Assembly (NCBI GenBank): GCA_020629755.1
Contig: JAHDCS010000011.1
Location: forward strand, 1 to 50,679
DNA length: 50,679 bases
Reading direction: 5' to 3'
From: Flavobacteriales bacterium
Lineage (GTDB): Bacteria; Bacteroidota; Bacteroidia; Flavobacteriales_G; JALEGO01
Below the pieces are notes generated by a model that worked only from the letters and a program-made list of their open reading frames with translations, was not told the DNA's origin and searched no databases. Both the position numbers and the translations under genes were made by a program. Shown one piece after another: positions 10,601 to 19,454 of the stretch; position 1 is the first letter of the stretch; the number at the start of each line of letters is the position of its first letter.

Positions 10601-12155
10601 CTATCCGGTGGCTAATTTTACGGCTGATCCAACCTCAATTGGATGTGCGTCAACACCAAGTGTATTTACCGATCAAAGTACCTCTAATGATTCTCTTTAT
10701 GCCTGGTTTTGGGATTTTGGCGATTTTAACACCGACACGTTGCAGAATCCTGAACATGTGTATTTGATTCCGGGGGGATATGATGTGCAATTGGTTGTTT
10801 CTACTCAGGGGGGATGTTCAGATACACTGTTAAAACCACAATATATTTCTGTGGATGGTCCGTTTTTAAGTTATGGGCTTTCTAAAGATTCAATTTGTAA
10901 GGGGGATGAGGTTTTCTTTCAGATAGATTCGGCTTCTCAGCTTTTGCAATACAGCATTGATTATGGTGATGGCACGCCCATTGATACCATTTTTAATATA
11001 GCTCCGCAAACCTTTTCACATACATATGAGCAAAATGGTGGAATAACGCCTATTTTTACCCTCTGGTCTGATACTAGTGTAGAGAATGAATGCAAAGTAA
11101 GTATTCCTAATCAGTTGTATATCCATCAAGTGATTGCTGATTTTTCAGTGACAGATTCTTTTGTATGTGTCTATAATCCTCAAATAGTTTTTGAAAATAC
11201 ATCTTTAGGCGCAGATTCTATTTTTTGGGATTTAGGAGATGGCACCATTTTTTCAGATTCAAATTCGTTTACACATGCGTTTTTGCCTCTAGACAGTACT
11301 TATCAGGCTAGCATGCACGTTGTTAATTTTCAATACGGATGCAAAGACTCTATATTTCAATCTATTACAGTGAGTAATTTACTGAACGCAGATCTTATTA
11401 AGGATACTTTTTTATGTCAAGGCGACACACTAGATTATTGGTATGCGTTTGATTCATCTGATAGTGTAGTTTGGGCATCTTCGGCAGCCTATTTTCAAAC
11501 GTTCAATGATACGATGTTGCAGGGGTTTAATCCTTCTAATTTTGAAGTGAACCTATTTTTAGAAGACACCTCTGGTTGTATGACTTATGATACGGCATTT
11601 GTCGAAATTATTGGGGGGTATGATTTGAGTTATAACAATCACACCGATCAACAATTTTATGCACTTTCACAAGAGCCCTTTACCCCACAGCTCACTATGA
11701 CGCCTTCAAGTAATGCCTATATATTTAATTGGGCGCCTTCAGTTGGCTTAAGTTGCACAGACTGTTTAAACCCTCAGATTAACATGTCAAATGATCAAGT
11801 CTATACCCTTTCAGTGACAGATCTTTTAGGGTGTAATGCTCAAACCTATGGCATTGAACTAACTGTAATTCCAGAACCAACACTAGAGATGCCGACAGCT
11901 TTTTCTCCAAATGCTGATGGTATAAATGACACGGCTTTTGTTAGAGGTCTTGGGGTGACTGATTTGTTAGAGTATAAAATATTTAACCGTTGGGGTGAGC
12001 TTGTTTATGAAAATACAGGAGATATTTCTAATGGCTGGGACGGACGGTATAAAGATAAAATACAAGCCTTTGATAGCTATGCATATGTCATAAAAGCAAG
12101 GGTATTTACGGGTGAAATTCTAGAAAAAAAGGGATATATAAATTTGATTCGCTGA
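7692..12155 (+). CDS. Large PKD-repeat adhesin with type B type IX sorting domain
   Basis: I place the start at ATG 7692, where a signal peptide follows (RPLVFLCVFIGIQFRVFGQ). The frame also opens at ATG 7572, but that start would overlap the divergent porP start and add 40 unconvincing residues. The mature chain holds many PKD-like Ig modules of about 80-90 residues, recognised by WSFGDG, WDLGDG, WDFGDF and HVY..PG.Y.V.L.V elements, each usually opening with a Cys (EGCVPL, EGCAPL, IGCAST). The last 90 residues (PTAFSPNADGINDTAFV, YKIFNRWGELVYE, NGWDGRYKD) are the gliding-motility-associated C-terminal domain, the type B signal for type IX secretion. The protein is probably exported and surface-bound, like SprB-type adhesins. 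Its ligand cannot be read from the sequence. Confidence 0.88.
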   Translation: MWIKKHSETFRLRPLVFLCVFIGIQFRVFGQIQADFTYSQSEGCVPLIGVEFTNTSTGAYSSAQWIFEKGGIGSDSITVLNYPTQTDPVHTNPVFSYPFSGEYGVTLIVSDGVDSDTLQLDSIINVYARPQISYAIREDSMCFPQALVIDNNSSSDNSSQMSFVWSFGDGNTSINTDVEHSYSAVGAYTVFLSATDSLGCQSDSLANVWVFEKPVIDFTSNITVSCELPAQVDFLVNSSNVFLSDFIWSFGNGDSAFSATPTESYQQNGVYDVVLIAAAESGCRDTVEKLQYIQVGEINIQATLNKDTFCRSDDLTFAAQADDATDYLWQFDGFNTNAQSGSFTLPKTFSGWSTYTLHVTSIGSCVDSIIDSFYVDRIVPDFIAVTDTFFCNAPAEILLQNTSEITSPYDSVLWQVGSQNFSDLDSLEYILPNAGYYDASLIVFSSGGCVASRIKDSLFFVFDAEPKITSISQSEGCSPIFTSISFDPSTDAYGSDISLYTFDLYGDGSLEGINSNPLLSVLDTFGLVYAYLDVQYTNGCVKRDSLSIAVGDKPNAFFEPVFDTICANQVFSFTDQSTFSQTPIDTWLWSFSDGSSDTTQNPAVQFLDTGYISTLLVVESFGCIDSIRIDSSAYINGPVLDVLVLTPDCDRPLDLVASLEEKGATQWYWVLDNEQNPIDSNTTNFSYTFDSSGVYTGRVIAQNNLVGCSYEQEFTFLAYDHPATISVVLDTFCAQTPVLFSVDEPDTLVSYSWDLGDGTPLLDSSAFTYMYASPGGYQIQLFVDYPNSCKDTLLKTIYMGELEVQFDIDTTEGCAPLSVTFTDQSQSEFGIASWQWITQGILQSFSQNYTHVYTTQGVHAVTLKVTDSIGCTQSIQSSQVIKSYKPTASFMADSFACIGSEFTFTNTSNEAIPFPNVYLWHFGDGSLSTQENPTHIYDSLGVYTITLISTNVEKGCSDTLVDSLYLKVEDYPVANFTADPTSIGCASTPSVFTDQSTSNDSLYAWFWDFGDFNTDTLQNPEHVYLIPGGYDVQLVVSTQGGCSDTLLKPQYISVDGPFLSYGLSKDSICKGDEVFFQIDSASQLLQYSIDYGDGTPIDTIFNIAPQTFSHTYEQNGGITPIFTLWSDTSVENECKVSIPNQLYIHQVIADFSVTDSFVCVYNPQIVFENTSLGADSIFWDLGDGTIFSDSNSFTHAFLPLDSTYQASMHVVNFQYGCKDSIFQSITVSNLLNADLIKDTFLCQGDTLDYWYAFDSSDSVVWASSAAYFQTFNDTMLQGFNPSNFEVNLFLEDTSGCMTYDTAFVEIIGGYDLSYNNHTDQQFYALSQEPFTPQLTMTPSSNAYIFNWAPSVGLSCTDCLNPQINMSNDQVYTLSVTDLLGCNAQTYGIELTVIPEPTLEMPTAFSPNADGINDTAFVRGLGVTDLLEYKIFNRWGELVYENTGDISNGWDGRYKDKIQAFDSYAYVIKARVFTGEILEKKGYINLIR

Positions 12156-12739
12156 TGCTAAAATTAAAAATGGCTACCGACCCAAGATGGGTAAATATCG
12201 CAGAAAAAAATATTGAAGAAATTCTAACAGATCATGCTTTTTGTGAACAAAAAGCGGCTTCTTACGGTATTTCTATTATTGTTCAGTATCCAGAAAAAAC
12301 CGAACTGGTTAGTCAGCTTTTAGAAATTGTCTCAGAAGAGTTAGATCATTTTAAGCAAGTGCATCAGATTATTGTAAAAAGAGGCTTTACGCTAGGTAAA
12401 GAGCGCAAAGACCCCTACGTGAATGATTTAAAGCGCTTCTTTGCAAAAGGCTCAGACAAACAGACGCTTTTGGTCTATAAATTACTATTAGCAGCCATGA
12501 TCGAAGCAAGAAGTTGTGAGCGATTTAAAGTATTATCTGAAAACATAGGCGATTCAGAATTAGCAGAGTTTTATAGAGCACTGATGATTAGCGAAGCAAA
12601 TCATTATACTTTTTTTATAGCCCAAGCCAAAAAGGTTGCCCCTCAAGATCTTGATGTCGATGATCTGTGGAAGGCTTTTTTAGAATTTGAGGCTAAGGTC
12701 ATTCTAAAGTACGGCCAAAAAGAACAGATACACGGATAA
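12155..12739 (+). CDS. miaE: tRNA-(ms2io6A)-hydroxylase (MiaE)
   Basis: MiaE is a diiron monooxygenase that hydroxylates the isopentenyl group of ms2i6A37 in tRNAs reading UNN codons. The 194-residue protein is all-helical with ferritin-like metal motifs: an early Glu in NIEEILTDHAFCEQKAA, EELDHFKQVH (ExxH), IEARSCERF and EANHYTFF (ExxH). MLKLKMATDPRWVNIAEKNI is a typical family opening. The start codon overlaps the stop of the adhesin gene in TGATG, so translation may be coupled even though the functions are unrelated. Nine bp downstream comes rodA. Confidence 0.9.
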   Translation: MLKLKMATDPRWVNIAEKNIEEILTDHAFCEQKAASYGISIIVQYPEKTELVSQLLEIVSEELDHFKQVHQIIVKRGFTLGKERKDPYVNDLKRFFAKGSDKQTLLVYKLLLAAMIEARSCERFKVLSENIGDSELAEFYRALMISEANHYTFFIAQAKKVAPQDLDVDDLWKAFLEFEAKVILKYGQKEQIHG

Positions 12740-12748
12740 TGTTTTTAA

Positions 12749-14044
12749 ATGCGTAAACGAGGCTCGTTATTTCAGTATACCAATTTTTCACTTTTGCTGT
12801 TGTACATGATTTTGGTGATCATGGGAGTCTTAAATATTTATGCCGCCACATATACTGAGACAGGTGCATTTCCAAGTTATGCTAAACAAATAACTTGGGT
12901 GGGTTTGTCTTTAATTATGGGACTTTTTATCATGGTTATTGATGTGAAATTTTATGAAAGTTTTGCGTATCATATTTTTTGGATTGTGATGTTATCTCTA
13001 TTAGCTGTTTTAGTTGTGGGTACGGTGCATAAAGGAGCTAGGTCTTGGTTTTCATTAGGGATCGTAAATATACAACCTACTGAATTTGCAAAGTTTGCAA
13101 CAGCGCTTGGCATTTCAAAATATGTGAGCGATATCAGAACGAAGTATTTTTCGAAGAAAAATTATATAGAACTTTTACTGATGATTTTATTGCCTATGGT
13201 TCTGATTAGTTTTCAGCCAGATTTAGGCTCAGCAGTCGTTTTTTTGTGTTTTTATTTTGCACTATATAGAGAGGGTTTCCCGGGTTGGGTAATGCTTGTT
13301 GGATTACTGGCGCTAGTGTTTTTTTTACTGACTGTGTATTTACAAACAATTACTGTTCCATTTGGTAATCTTATAGAGGTAAAGGGAACATATTTACTGA
13401 TTTTTTTAATCATCGCGCTTGCTTTTTTTCTGGCGCGCTACGTACAAAAAAAAAGGATTAAAATTAATAGAGCACTTATTTTAGTAGGGGTAATACCTGT
13501 GATTTGCTACATTTTATTTGTGAATTTTGCGTTTAACGAACTCTTAGAACAAAGACATAGAGATCGGGTAAATAATTTGATAGGCTTAAACACAGATATA
13601 TCAGGATCTGGCTATAATGTACATCAATCAAAAATTGCAATTGGATCTGGCGGATTTTTTGGAAAAGGCTATTTGCAGGGCACTCAGACGAAATACAACT
13701 TTGTACCTGAGCAGCGTACTGATTTTATTTTTTGCACCATCGGAGAAGAGTGGGGGTTTGTAGGGTCAGTGGTAGTTATTCTTTTGTTTTTGCTATTGTT
13801 TTATCTTCTGATTCTTGCTGCCGAAAAACAAAAATCAAGATTCAGTAGATGCTATGGGTATTGTGTGCTGAGTATTTTGTTTTTCCATTTTGCGATTAAT
13901 GTTGGAATGACCATTGGTCTTGTTCCAGTAATAGGGATACCTTTGCCTTTTTTTAGTTATGGAGGATCTTCACTATGGGGGTTTACGCTGTTGTTTTTTA
14001 TTTTTTTAAAGCTAGATTCAGAACAGAAGTTTATGCTTAGATAG
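12749..14044 (+). CDS. rodA: Rod-shape peptidoglycan glycosyltransferase (RodA, SEDS family)
   Basis: The 431-residue polytopic membrane protein has SEDS motifs: IQPTEFAKFATALGI, SFQPDLGSAVVF (with the conserved catalytic Asp), the extracellular stretch SGYNVHQSKIAIGSGGFFGKGYLQGTQTKYNFVPEQRTDFIF, and GIPLPFFSYGGSS near the C-terminus. The QTKYNFVPEQRTDFIF version fits RodA better than FtsW. RodA polymerises lipid II glycan during side-wall growth. The extra hydrophobic loop around residues 190-245 is in keeping with Bacteroidota RodA proteins. Its companions mreBCD and pbp2 are not in the window. Confidence 0.88.
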   Translation: MRKRGSLFQYTNFSLLLLYMILVIMGVLNIYAATYTETGAFPSYAKQITWVGLSLIMGLFIMVIDVKFYESFAYHIFWIVMLSLLAVLVVGTVHKGARSWFSLGIVNIQPTEFAKFATALGISKYVSDIRTKYFSKKNYIELLLMILLPMVLISFQPDLGSAVVFLCFYFALYREGFPGWVMLVGLLALVFFLLTVYLQTITVPFGNLIEVKGTYLLIFLIIALAFFLARYVQKKRIKINRALILVGVIPVICYILFVNFAFNELLEQRHRDRVNNLIGLNTDISGSGYNVHQSKIAIGSGGFFGKGYLQGTQTKYNFVPEQRTDFIFCTIGEEWGFVGSVVVILLFLLLFYLLILAAEKQKSRFSRCYGYCVLSILFFHFAINVGMTIGLVPVIGIPLPFFSYGGSSLWGFTLLFFIFLKLDSEQKFMLR

Positions 14045-14129
14045 ACAAGCGTTTTGTATGGCGTTTTTTAAGACTAAATCTACACCGAGACATCTTGGTT
14101 AGAGACCATTATTTTTTTGATCTCTAGGG

Positions 14130-14720
14130 CTATTTCAGCCTCTTTTTTTTATGAAAACAAGCTCTACAAAGCGGATCGTATTCACTTTGCTTACCAAGCA
14201 TAACCAGCTGGTTTTCTAAAGATTTGCGAAAAGAATAGTTGGCAAGGTGTCCGCAAGACATACAAATGGCTCTTACTTTTGTGATTTGATCAGCAATGGC
14301 TAATAGTTTAGGCATTGGCCCAAATGGATTGCCTTTAAAATCCATATCTAAACCAGCAATAATGACTCTAATGCCTTTGTTGGCAAGTTGGTTACTTACT
14401 TCTGTAATTGAATCATCAAAAAACTGTGCCTCATCAATACCAACAACTTGAGTTTCGCTGTTAATATGAGACAGTATATTTATTGAGCTGGATACCGCTA
14501 GAGCTTCTATCTGAGAGGCATCATGTGATACGACTTTAGAATTGTGGTAGCGGTGGTCGGTTTTAGGCTTAAATACCTGAACAGTAAGTTTTGCAATTTT
14601 AGCTCTGTTTAGTCTTCTGAGTAGTTCTTCGGTTTTTCCTGAAAACATTGAACCACAGATCACCTCAATAGAGCCTGAAGAAATTAACATTTTTTGATTT
14701 TCACTATCCATCCAGATCAA
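14130..14720 (-). CDS. tdk: Thymidine kinase
   Basis: The enzyme phosphorylates thymidine to dTMP in nucleotide salvage. The type II TK fold is clear: the P-loop GSMFSGKTEELLRR, the Walker B-like VVGIDEAQFFDD with the catalytic Glu, the lasso (AGLDMDFKGNPFGPMPKLLA), and four zinc Cys in CMSCG and CRAC near the C-terminus. The first ATG gives 196 residues; a later Met (MDSENQ, residue 4) is an equally good start. It stands alone on the minus strand between rodA and a divergent coiled-coil gene. Confidence 0.95.
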   Translation of the reverse strand: MIWMDSENQKMLISSGSIEVICGSMFSGKTEELLRRLNRAKIAKLTVQVFKPKTDHRYHNSKVVSHDASQIEALAVSSSINILSHINSETQVVGIDEAQFFDDSITEVSNQLANKGIRVIIAGLDMDFKGNPFGPMPKLLAIADQITKVRAICMSCGHLANYSFRKSLENQLVMLGKQSEYDPLCRACFHKKKRLK

Positions 14721-14764
14721 AGAATTATCTTAAATTTAATAAGATTAATGTCACAAAACAAAAC

Positions 14765-15493
14765 ATGGACCATCCTCAGATTGATTTAGGAGTATTAAAC
14801 AAGCTAAAAGAAGCACTCTCAGAGACTCAAAAGTTTTTAACAGAGGCTAAAAACATACCGCCTCATCAAATGGTGCAATTGCTTGATCATTTCGAAGAGT
14901 TAGACCAAAGGTGGCAAGTATTACAAGATACATACAAAAATAAGGTGCAGAAGTATATTCAGGATTTGTCTAATCATGTAGACATCCTTAAAACTGAACT
15001 AAGTGAAAGCCAAAAACAGCCAGAGCCTGCTTTAGAACAAGAAATGCCTCAAACCAATGAGAGTGTTCAAAAAGAAGATAGTCTCAAAGTTCAGAAAGAA
15101 GAGCTTGTTGAAGTTTTTGAAGAGCAAGCCACTTTACAAACTGATGCTGTACAATCAGAAGACCCGGCTTCTAATTTAGACGTTTCTAATTTGAATGATC
15201 AATTAAAAAAGGCACAAAATGTCGATATAAATTCTTCCATAGAGCTTAAAAGTGGATTCAAAGAATTGAGCTTTGATGTCAATGACCGTATTTTCTTTCA
15301 AAATGAATTGTTTAATGCAGATCCTTATGAGTTTCACGTGTCTTTAAAGGAGATGCAAAAGTGTGAAAACATAGCACAATTTAAAACACTTGTGCAAGGA
15401 GCGTTTAACAAAAAATACGATTGGTCTGAAAAAAAAGAAGCCGTTGATCGTCTATATTCATGCGTGCAAACTAAAATTAATAATGATGTCTAA
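14765..15493 (+). CDS. Conserved hypothetical coiled-coil protein with C-terminal NDR-type domain
   Basis: The 242-residue protein starts with a helical, coiled-coil region (residues 5-85), passes through an acidic, Gln/Glu-rich linker (about 85-150) and ends in a compact domain from about residue 160 (SFDVNDRIFFQNELFNADPYEF, then YDWSEKKEAVDRLYSCVQ). I recognise this end domain as a conserved uncharacterised element of Bacteroidota proteins but know no function for it. There is no signal peptide. Its stop overlaps the start of dsbD, so the two are likely co-translated, which might hint at an envelope-linked role. Confidence 0.7.
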   Translation: MDHPQIDLGVLNKLKEALSETQKFLTEAKNIPPHQMVQLLDHFEELDQRWQVLQDTYKNKVQKYIQDLSNHVDILKTELSESQKQPEPALEQEMPQTNESVQKEDSLKVQKEELVEVFEEQATLQTDAVQSEDPASNLDVSNLNDQLKKAQNVDINSSIELKSGFKELSFDVNDRIFFQNELFNADPYEFHVSLKEMQKCENIAQFKTLVQGAFNKKYDWSEKKEAVDRLYSCVQTKINNDV

Positions 15494-17633
15494 GTGGTTC
15501 AATGCCTTGTTTTTTTCTTTTTTGACCTTAAGTTTTTACAGTCAAATATTTGAGCCTGCAAAATGGTCGTTTGATCAAAAAGAAATAGCGCCAAACACCT
15601 ATGAATTAATGTTTATAGCCAATATCGAAGAAGGATGGCATTTGTATTCTCAATTTATTCAAGAAGGTGGCCCAATACCAACCTCTTTTGATTTTAAAGA
15701 AAACAAAAATGTTAAATTGATAGGTAAAGTTCAAGAGCCTAAAGGCATCAACACACACGATGAAATGTTTGATATGTCTATTACGTGGTTTGATAATTCT
15801 GCGCGATTTGTTCAGAAAGTTAAAGTGCTAGAGACTACAGATGTAAAGGGTGAAATCACCTACATGGTGTGCGATCATGAAAGGTGTTTGCCGCCAGAAT
15901 ACAAAGAGTTTACTTTTAATTTGGTTTTTGAACAAGCGAAAAAAACAAAAGTAGAAGACACAAACCCAACGATTGAAAAAACGGCCTTATCTCAACATAC
16001 ATCAAAAGACAATAGTCATACAGCACTTAATACAGAGAACAGATCTAGTACGCCTGAGGTAAAAACACCAGAGCGTAAAATTGATACACAAACCAGTACC
16101 ACTAGTAAAGACACTACAAAAAGCTCTTCTTCTGAATTACAAACCCATAATTTTTCATTTTATAAATCATCTGTACGTTTAGATCACCCCAAAGGCGAAT
16201 GCCAAATCAAAGAGGCTGAGGTGAAAAACAGCAGTATATGGCAGATTTTTGTTTTGGGTTTTTTGGGGGGATTATTGGCGCTGTTGACCCCTTGTGTGTT
16301 TCCGATGATTCCGCTTACCGTGAGTTTTTTTACAAAAGACACCAAAGGCAAAGGCCTCAGAAATGCGGTATTATATGGCGGATTTATTTTAATGGTTTAT
16401 TTGCTTTTGAGCGTGCCTTTTCATTTGTTAGATTCAATTGATCCGAATATTTTAAACACCATTTCAACCAATGTGTATTTGAATGTATTTTTCTTTATTA
16501 TCTTTTTGTTTTTTGCGTTTTCTTTTTTTGGTTTTTATGAGATTACGCTGCCTAGTAGTCTGGCAAATAAAGCAGATTCTGCCTCTTCTGTTGGGGGGAT
16601 AGGAGGGATTTTTTTTATGGCTCTTACTTTGGCACTGGTCTCTTTTTCATGCACAGGCCCTATCTTGGGTTCTCTTTTAGCGGGTTCTCTTTCTAGTAGC
16701 GGAGGCGCCATGCAATTGACCAGCGGAATGGCTGGATTTGGCCTGGCCTTGGCTTTGCCATTTGGGTTTTTTGCGGCTTTTCCAAAGCTTTTAAATGCGC
16801 TTCCTAAATCGGGAGGATGGCTGAGTGATGTAAAAATTATTTTAGGGTTTATAGAGCTGGCGCTAGCCTTTAAATTTTTATCGAATGCAGATCTTGTAAA
16901 ACATTGGAATATACTCCCCTTTGAACTATTTATAGGAATTTGGATAGCAATTGCTTTGGCCACCGTATTGTACTTGCTGAATGTGCTTAAATTTCCGCAT
17001 GCAAGCCCATTTAAGTCATGGTCTGTGCTGCGTATTTTTTTAGTGGTGTTTTTTGCTGGTTCCACAATCTATTTGTTAAGCGGATTTCGTTATAATTCAA
17101 ATACCAACACCTTTACCTCACTGCCGCTTTTAAGCGGACTAGCGCCGCCCACAGGTTACAGCTGGATATATCCGAGTAAATGTCCATTGGGCTTGCCTTG
17201 TTTTAAAGATTATGATAAAGCGCTTGTAGAAGCTAAAAAACAAACCAAACCTTTGATGGTTGATTTCACAGGTCATGCTTGTGTAAATTGTCGTAAGATG
17301 GAAGAGAATGTATGGTCAAATCCTGAGATTTTCAAATTAATTCGAGATAAATACATCTTAGTGTCATTGTATGTAGATGATCGACAAGCATTGCCTAAAG
17401 ATCAACAGCATACTTACAATACGAAACGTGGTAGAGAGAAGAAAATAAGAACCATCGGCGATAAATGGGCCACATTTCAAACCGAAACCTTTGATAATAA
17501 TTCACAGCCTTGGTATCCACTTCTTTCGCCAGATGAAGAACTTTTACTTTCTGCAGTAGGTAATACTCCAGAAATTCCTAAATTTAAAGCATATTTAGAG
17601 TGTGGTTTACAGACCTTCTCGCAAATCAAATAA
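15483..17633 (+). CDS. dsbD: Thiol:disulfide interchange protein DsbD
   Basis: DsbD carries electrons from cytoplasmic thioredoxin across the inner membrane to periplasmic thiol proteins. From the chosen start (MMSKWFNALFFSFLTLSFYSQ, a signal peptide) the protein has 716 residues. The N-terminal DsbD-alpha-like domain covers about residues 20-140 (EGWHLYSQFI, VCDHERCLPPEY). A Ser/Thr-rich linker follows. The eight-helix membrane core has the two redox Cys in LLTPCVFPMIPLTVSFF and LVSFSCTGPILGS. The C-terminal thioredoxin domain has GHACVNCRKMEE (CxxC). The frame opens further upstream at 15390, but that stretch is the preceding gene read in another frame and lacks a signal peptide. The Ser/Thr-rich linker makes it slightly longer than the E. 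coli protein. Confidence 0.92.
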   Translation: MMSKWFNALFFSFLTLSFYSQIFEPAKWSFDQKEIAPNTYELMFIANIEEGWHLYSQFIQEGGPIPTSFDFKENKNVKLIGKVQEPKGINTHDEMFDMSITWFDNSARFVQKVKVLETTDVKGEITYMVCDHERCLPPEYKEFTFNLVFEQAKKTKVEDTNPTIEKTALSQHTSKDNSHTALNTENRSSTPEVKTPERKIDTQTSTTSKDTTKSSSSELQTHNFSFYKSSVRLDHPKGECQIKEAEVKNSSIWQIFVLGFLGGLLALLTPCVFPMIPLTVSFFTKDTKGKGLRNAVLYGGFILMVYLLLSVPFHLLDSIDPNILNTISTNVYLNVFFFIIFLFFAFSFFGFYEITLPSSLANKADSASSVGGIGGIFFMALTLALVSFSCTGPILGSLLAGSLSSSGGAMQLTSGMAGFGLALALPFGFFAAFPKLLNALPKSGGWLSDVKIILGFIELALAFKFLSNADLVKHWNILPFELFIGIWIAIALATVLYLLNVLKFPHASPFKSWSVLRIFLVVFFAGSTIYLLSGFRYNSNTNTFTSLPLLSGLAPPTGYSWIYPSKCPLGLPCFKDYDKALVEAKKQTKPLMVDFTGHACVNCRKMEENVWSNPEIFKLIRDKYILVSLYVDDRQALPKDQQHTYNTKRGREKKIRTIGDKWATFQTETFDNNSQPWYPLLSPDEELLLSAVGNTPEIPKFKAYLECGLQTFSQIK

Positions 17634-17634
17634 T

Positions 17635-18201
17635 ATGGGCAGCACAACAGATATTAAGAATGGCGTTTGCATAAAATTTAATAACGGCATCTGGTCAGTC
17701 ATTGAGTTTTTACACGTTAAACCGGGTAAGGGGCCAGCTTTTGTTAGAACAAAATTGAAAAATTTAGAATCTGGCAAAGTGTTAGACAACACCTTTCCGT
17801 CTGGTGCTAAAATAGATGTTATTCGCGTTGAGCGTAGAAAATACCAGTATTTATATAAAGATGGCGATACGTATCATTTTATGGATACCAGTAATTATGA
17901 ACAGATTACCATTCCTAAAATGGCCATTAATGCTGCAGAGTTTTTAAAAGAAGAAGATACTGTTGAGGTCTTATTTAATACAGCCGATGAAAGTATTTTA
18001 ACCTGTGAACTTAGAGCACATGTTGAACTTGAAGTCACTTATACTGAGCCCGGCATTAAAGGTGATACGGCTACCAATACCTTAAAACCCTCTACAGTCG
18101 AAACCGGTGCAAGCGTAAAAGTGCCTTTGTTTATCAATATTGGAGACAGAATTAAAATTGACACTAAGACAGGGGCGTACATGGAGCGTATTAAATCTTA
18201 A
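17635..18201 (+). CDS. efp: Translation elongation factor P
   Basis: EF-P binds between the ribosomal P and E sites and relieves stalling at polyproline. The 188-residue protein has the three beta domains: the KOW-like N-terminal domain with the tip loop HVKPGKGPAFVRTKL, the OB domain, and a C-terminal OB domain closing with GDTATNTLKP, TGASVKVPLFINIGDRIKIDT. The tip residue is Lys, so any activation would be of the lysine type rather than arginine rhamnosylation; no modification enzyme is nearby. The start at 17635 is one base past the dsbD stop. Three codons separate its end from the RsbU-type gene. Confidence 0.96.
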   Translation: MGSTTDIKNGVCIKFNNGIWSVIEFLHVKPGKGPAFVRTKLKNLESGKVLDNTFPSGAKIDVIRVERRKYQYLYKDGDTYHFMDTSNYEQITIPKMAINAAEFLKEEDTVEVLFNTADESILTCELRAHVELEVTYTEPGIKGDTATNTLKPSTVETGASVKVPLFINIGDRIKIDTKTGAYMERIKS

Positions 18202-18203
18202 TT

Positions 18204-19454
18204 ATGCCGCAAAAGCCTACGACTAAAAGTGTTCTGCGTTCTAAGATTAAAGATCTTAAGCTAGATGCGCTTTTAGAAGTGACAAAGGCGATTAATCTAA
18301 ATGCCAAAGAAGAAGAGCTTTTTGATATTTTTACGTCCTTACTGCAGGGCAGTTTAGATATTGCTAAGCTGGTCATGTTTGTGAAAAACAATGACACCTT
18401 CTTGTGGCGCAATAAACTTCAGTTTGGAGTCGAACACATTGATTTTTCAACACTTGATGTAGAAGGTCAATTAAGCCACATCAAAGACATTACAGTTATT
18501 GAATTGTCTGATGAAAAACAAAGAGAGGTATTTGATATTCTAATTCCGGTATATCATAAGGATCTGGCATTGGCTTATATTTTATTGGGGGATGAAAATC
18601 CAGATCAAATGGCGATTAGTCCAATTATTAAACACCTTCCATTTATTCAAACTCTTGCGAATTTAATTTTAGTGGCCATTGAAAACAAACGTTTAGCAAA
18701 AGAAAACATTGAAAAGCAGGTCTTAAGTAGAGAGCTTGAAATGGCTTCAAAAATGCAAAAAATGTTATTGCCCTCTCATGTACCTATGAATAAGCATTAT
18801 GAGGTAGATGTTTTTTATAGACCACTCTCTGAAATAGGCGGGGATATATATGATTATATAAAAATAAACAATCATGAATCTGTGTTTTGTTTAGCAGATG
18901 TGAGCGGAAAAGGAGTGGCAGCTGCGCTATTAATGGCTAATTTCATTGCAAATCTTAGGGCCTTAGTGTCTGTGAATAAAAACTTAGAAGAGATAGTACA
19001 CGCCTTAAACGATAAAGTGGTAGAAAATGCAGGCGGAGAGCGATTTGTGACTCTTTTTATTGGAAAATACAATGCTAAAACGCAATCCATTAGTTATATT
19101 AATGCAGCACATAATCCTCCATTTTTATCTACAGACGGTAAAATAGAACCATTAGAGAAAGGCTGTGTAGGTATTGGGATGTTAGATCAGATTCCTAAAG
19201 TAGAAACAGGAGAGCTTAATATTAAGCCCTCTTCGATACTTGTTGCCTATACAGATGGTATTACAGATACCTATAATGACCAAGACGACGACTTTGGTGA
19301 AGAGCGCTTAAAAAATATTATTCAAAACAATCAAGAATCGTCTATGCAGATTTTAAATGCAGATATTCTTAAACAGCTCGATGTCCACAGACAAAATCAA
19401 GAATATATAGACGACATTGCCTTAATGAGTATTCGCTTTTTGAATAGTGTTTGA
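18204..19454 (+). CDS. GAF-domain PP2C-type phosphatase (RsbU/SpoIIE family)
   Basis: The 416-residue cytoplasmic protein has an N-terminal GAF-like sensor region (about residues 20-165), a coiled linker (IENKRLAKENIEKQVLSRELEMASKMQKMLLP) and a SpoIIE/PPM phosphatase domain (about 195-410). The metal-binding acidic motifs are present: EIGGDIYDY, LADVSGKGVAAALLMA, AHNPPFL, VAYTDGITD and DDIALM. Such enzymes dephosphorylate STAS-type anti-anti-sigma factors in partner-switching pathways, but no STAS or RsbW kinase gene is in the window, so the substrate is elsewhere or different. It lies directly behind efp. Its last 33 bp overlap the convergent wzy-like gene. Confidence 0.85.
   Translation: MPQKPTTKSVLRSKIKDLKLDALLEVTKAINLNAKEEELFDIFTSLLQGSLDIAKLVMFVKNNDTFLWRNKLQFGVEHIDFSTLDVEGQLSHIKDITVIELSDEKQREVFDILIPVYHKDLALAYILLGDENPDQMAISPIIKHLPFIQTLANLILVAIENKRLAKENIEKQVLSRELEMASKMQKMLLPSHVPMNKHYEVDVFYRPLSEIGGDIYDYIKINNHESVFCLADVSGKGVAAALLMANFIANLRALVSVNKNLEEIVHALNDKVVENAGGERFVTLFIGKYNAKTQSISYINAAHNPPFLSTDGKIEPLEKGCVGIGMLDQIPKVETGELNIKPSSILVAYTDGITDTYNDQDDDFGEERLKNIIQNNQESSMQILNADILKQLDVHRQNQEYIDDIALMSIRFLNSV

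Noticed and set aside
14099-14150. Bidirectional terminator between rodA and tdk
   Set aside because: TAGAGA/TCTCTA and GGCT/AGCC stems are short, and the T-run belongs to tdk Lys codons; evidence too weak to list as a feature.
16535-17065. 176-codon minus-strand ORF within dsbD
   Set aside because: It is the shadow of the DsbD membrane core; its composition is not protein-like for a separate gene and the dsbD motifs on the plus strand are intact.
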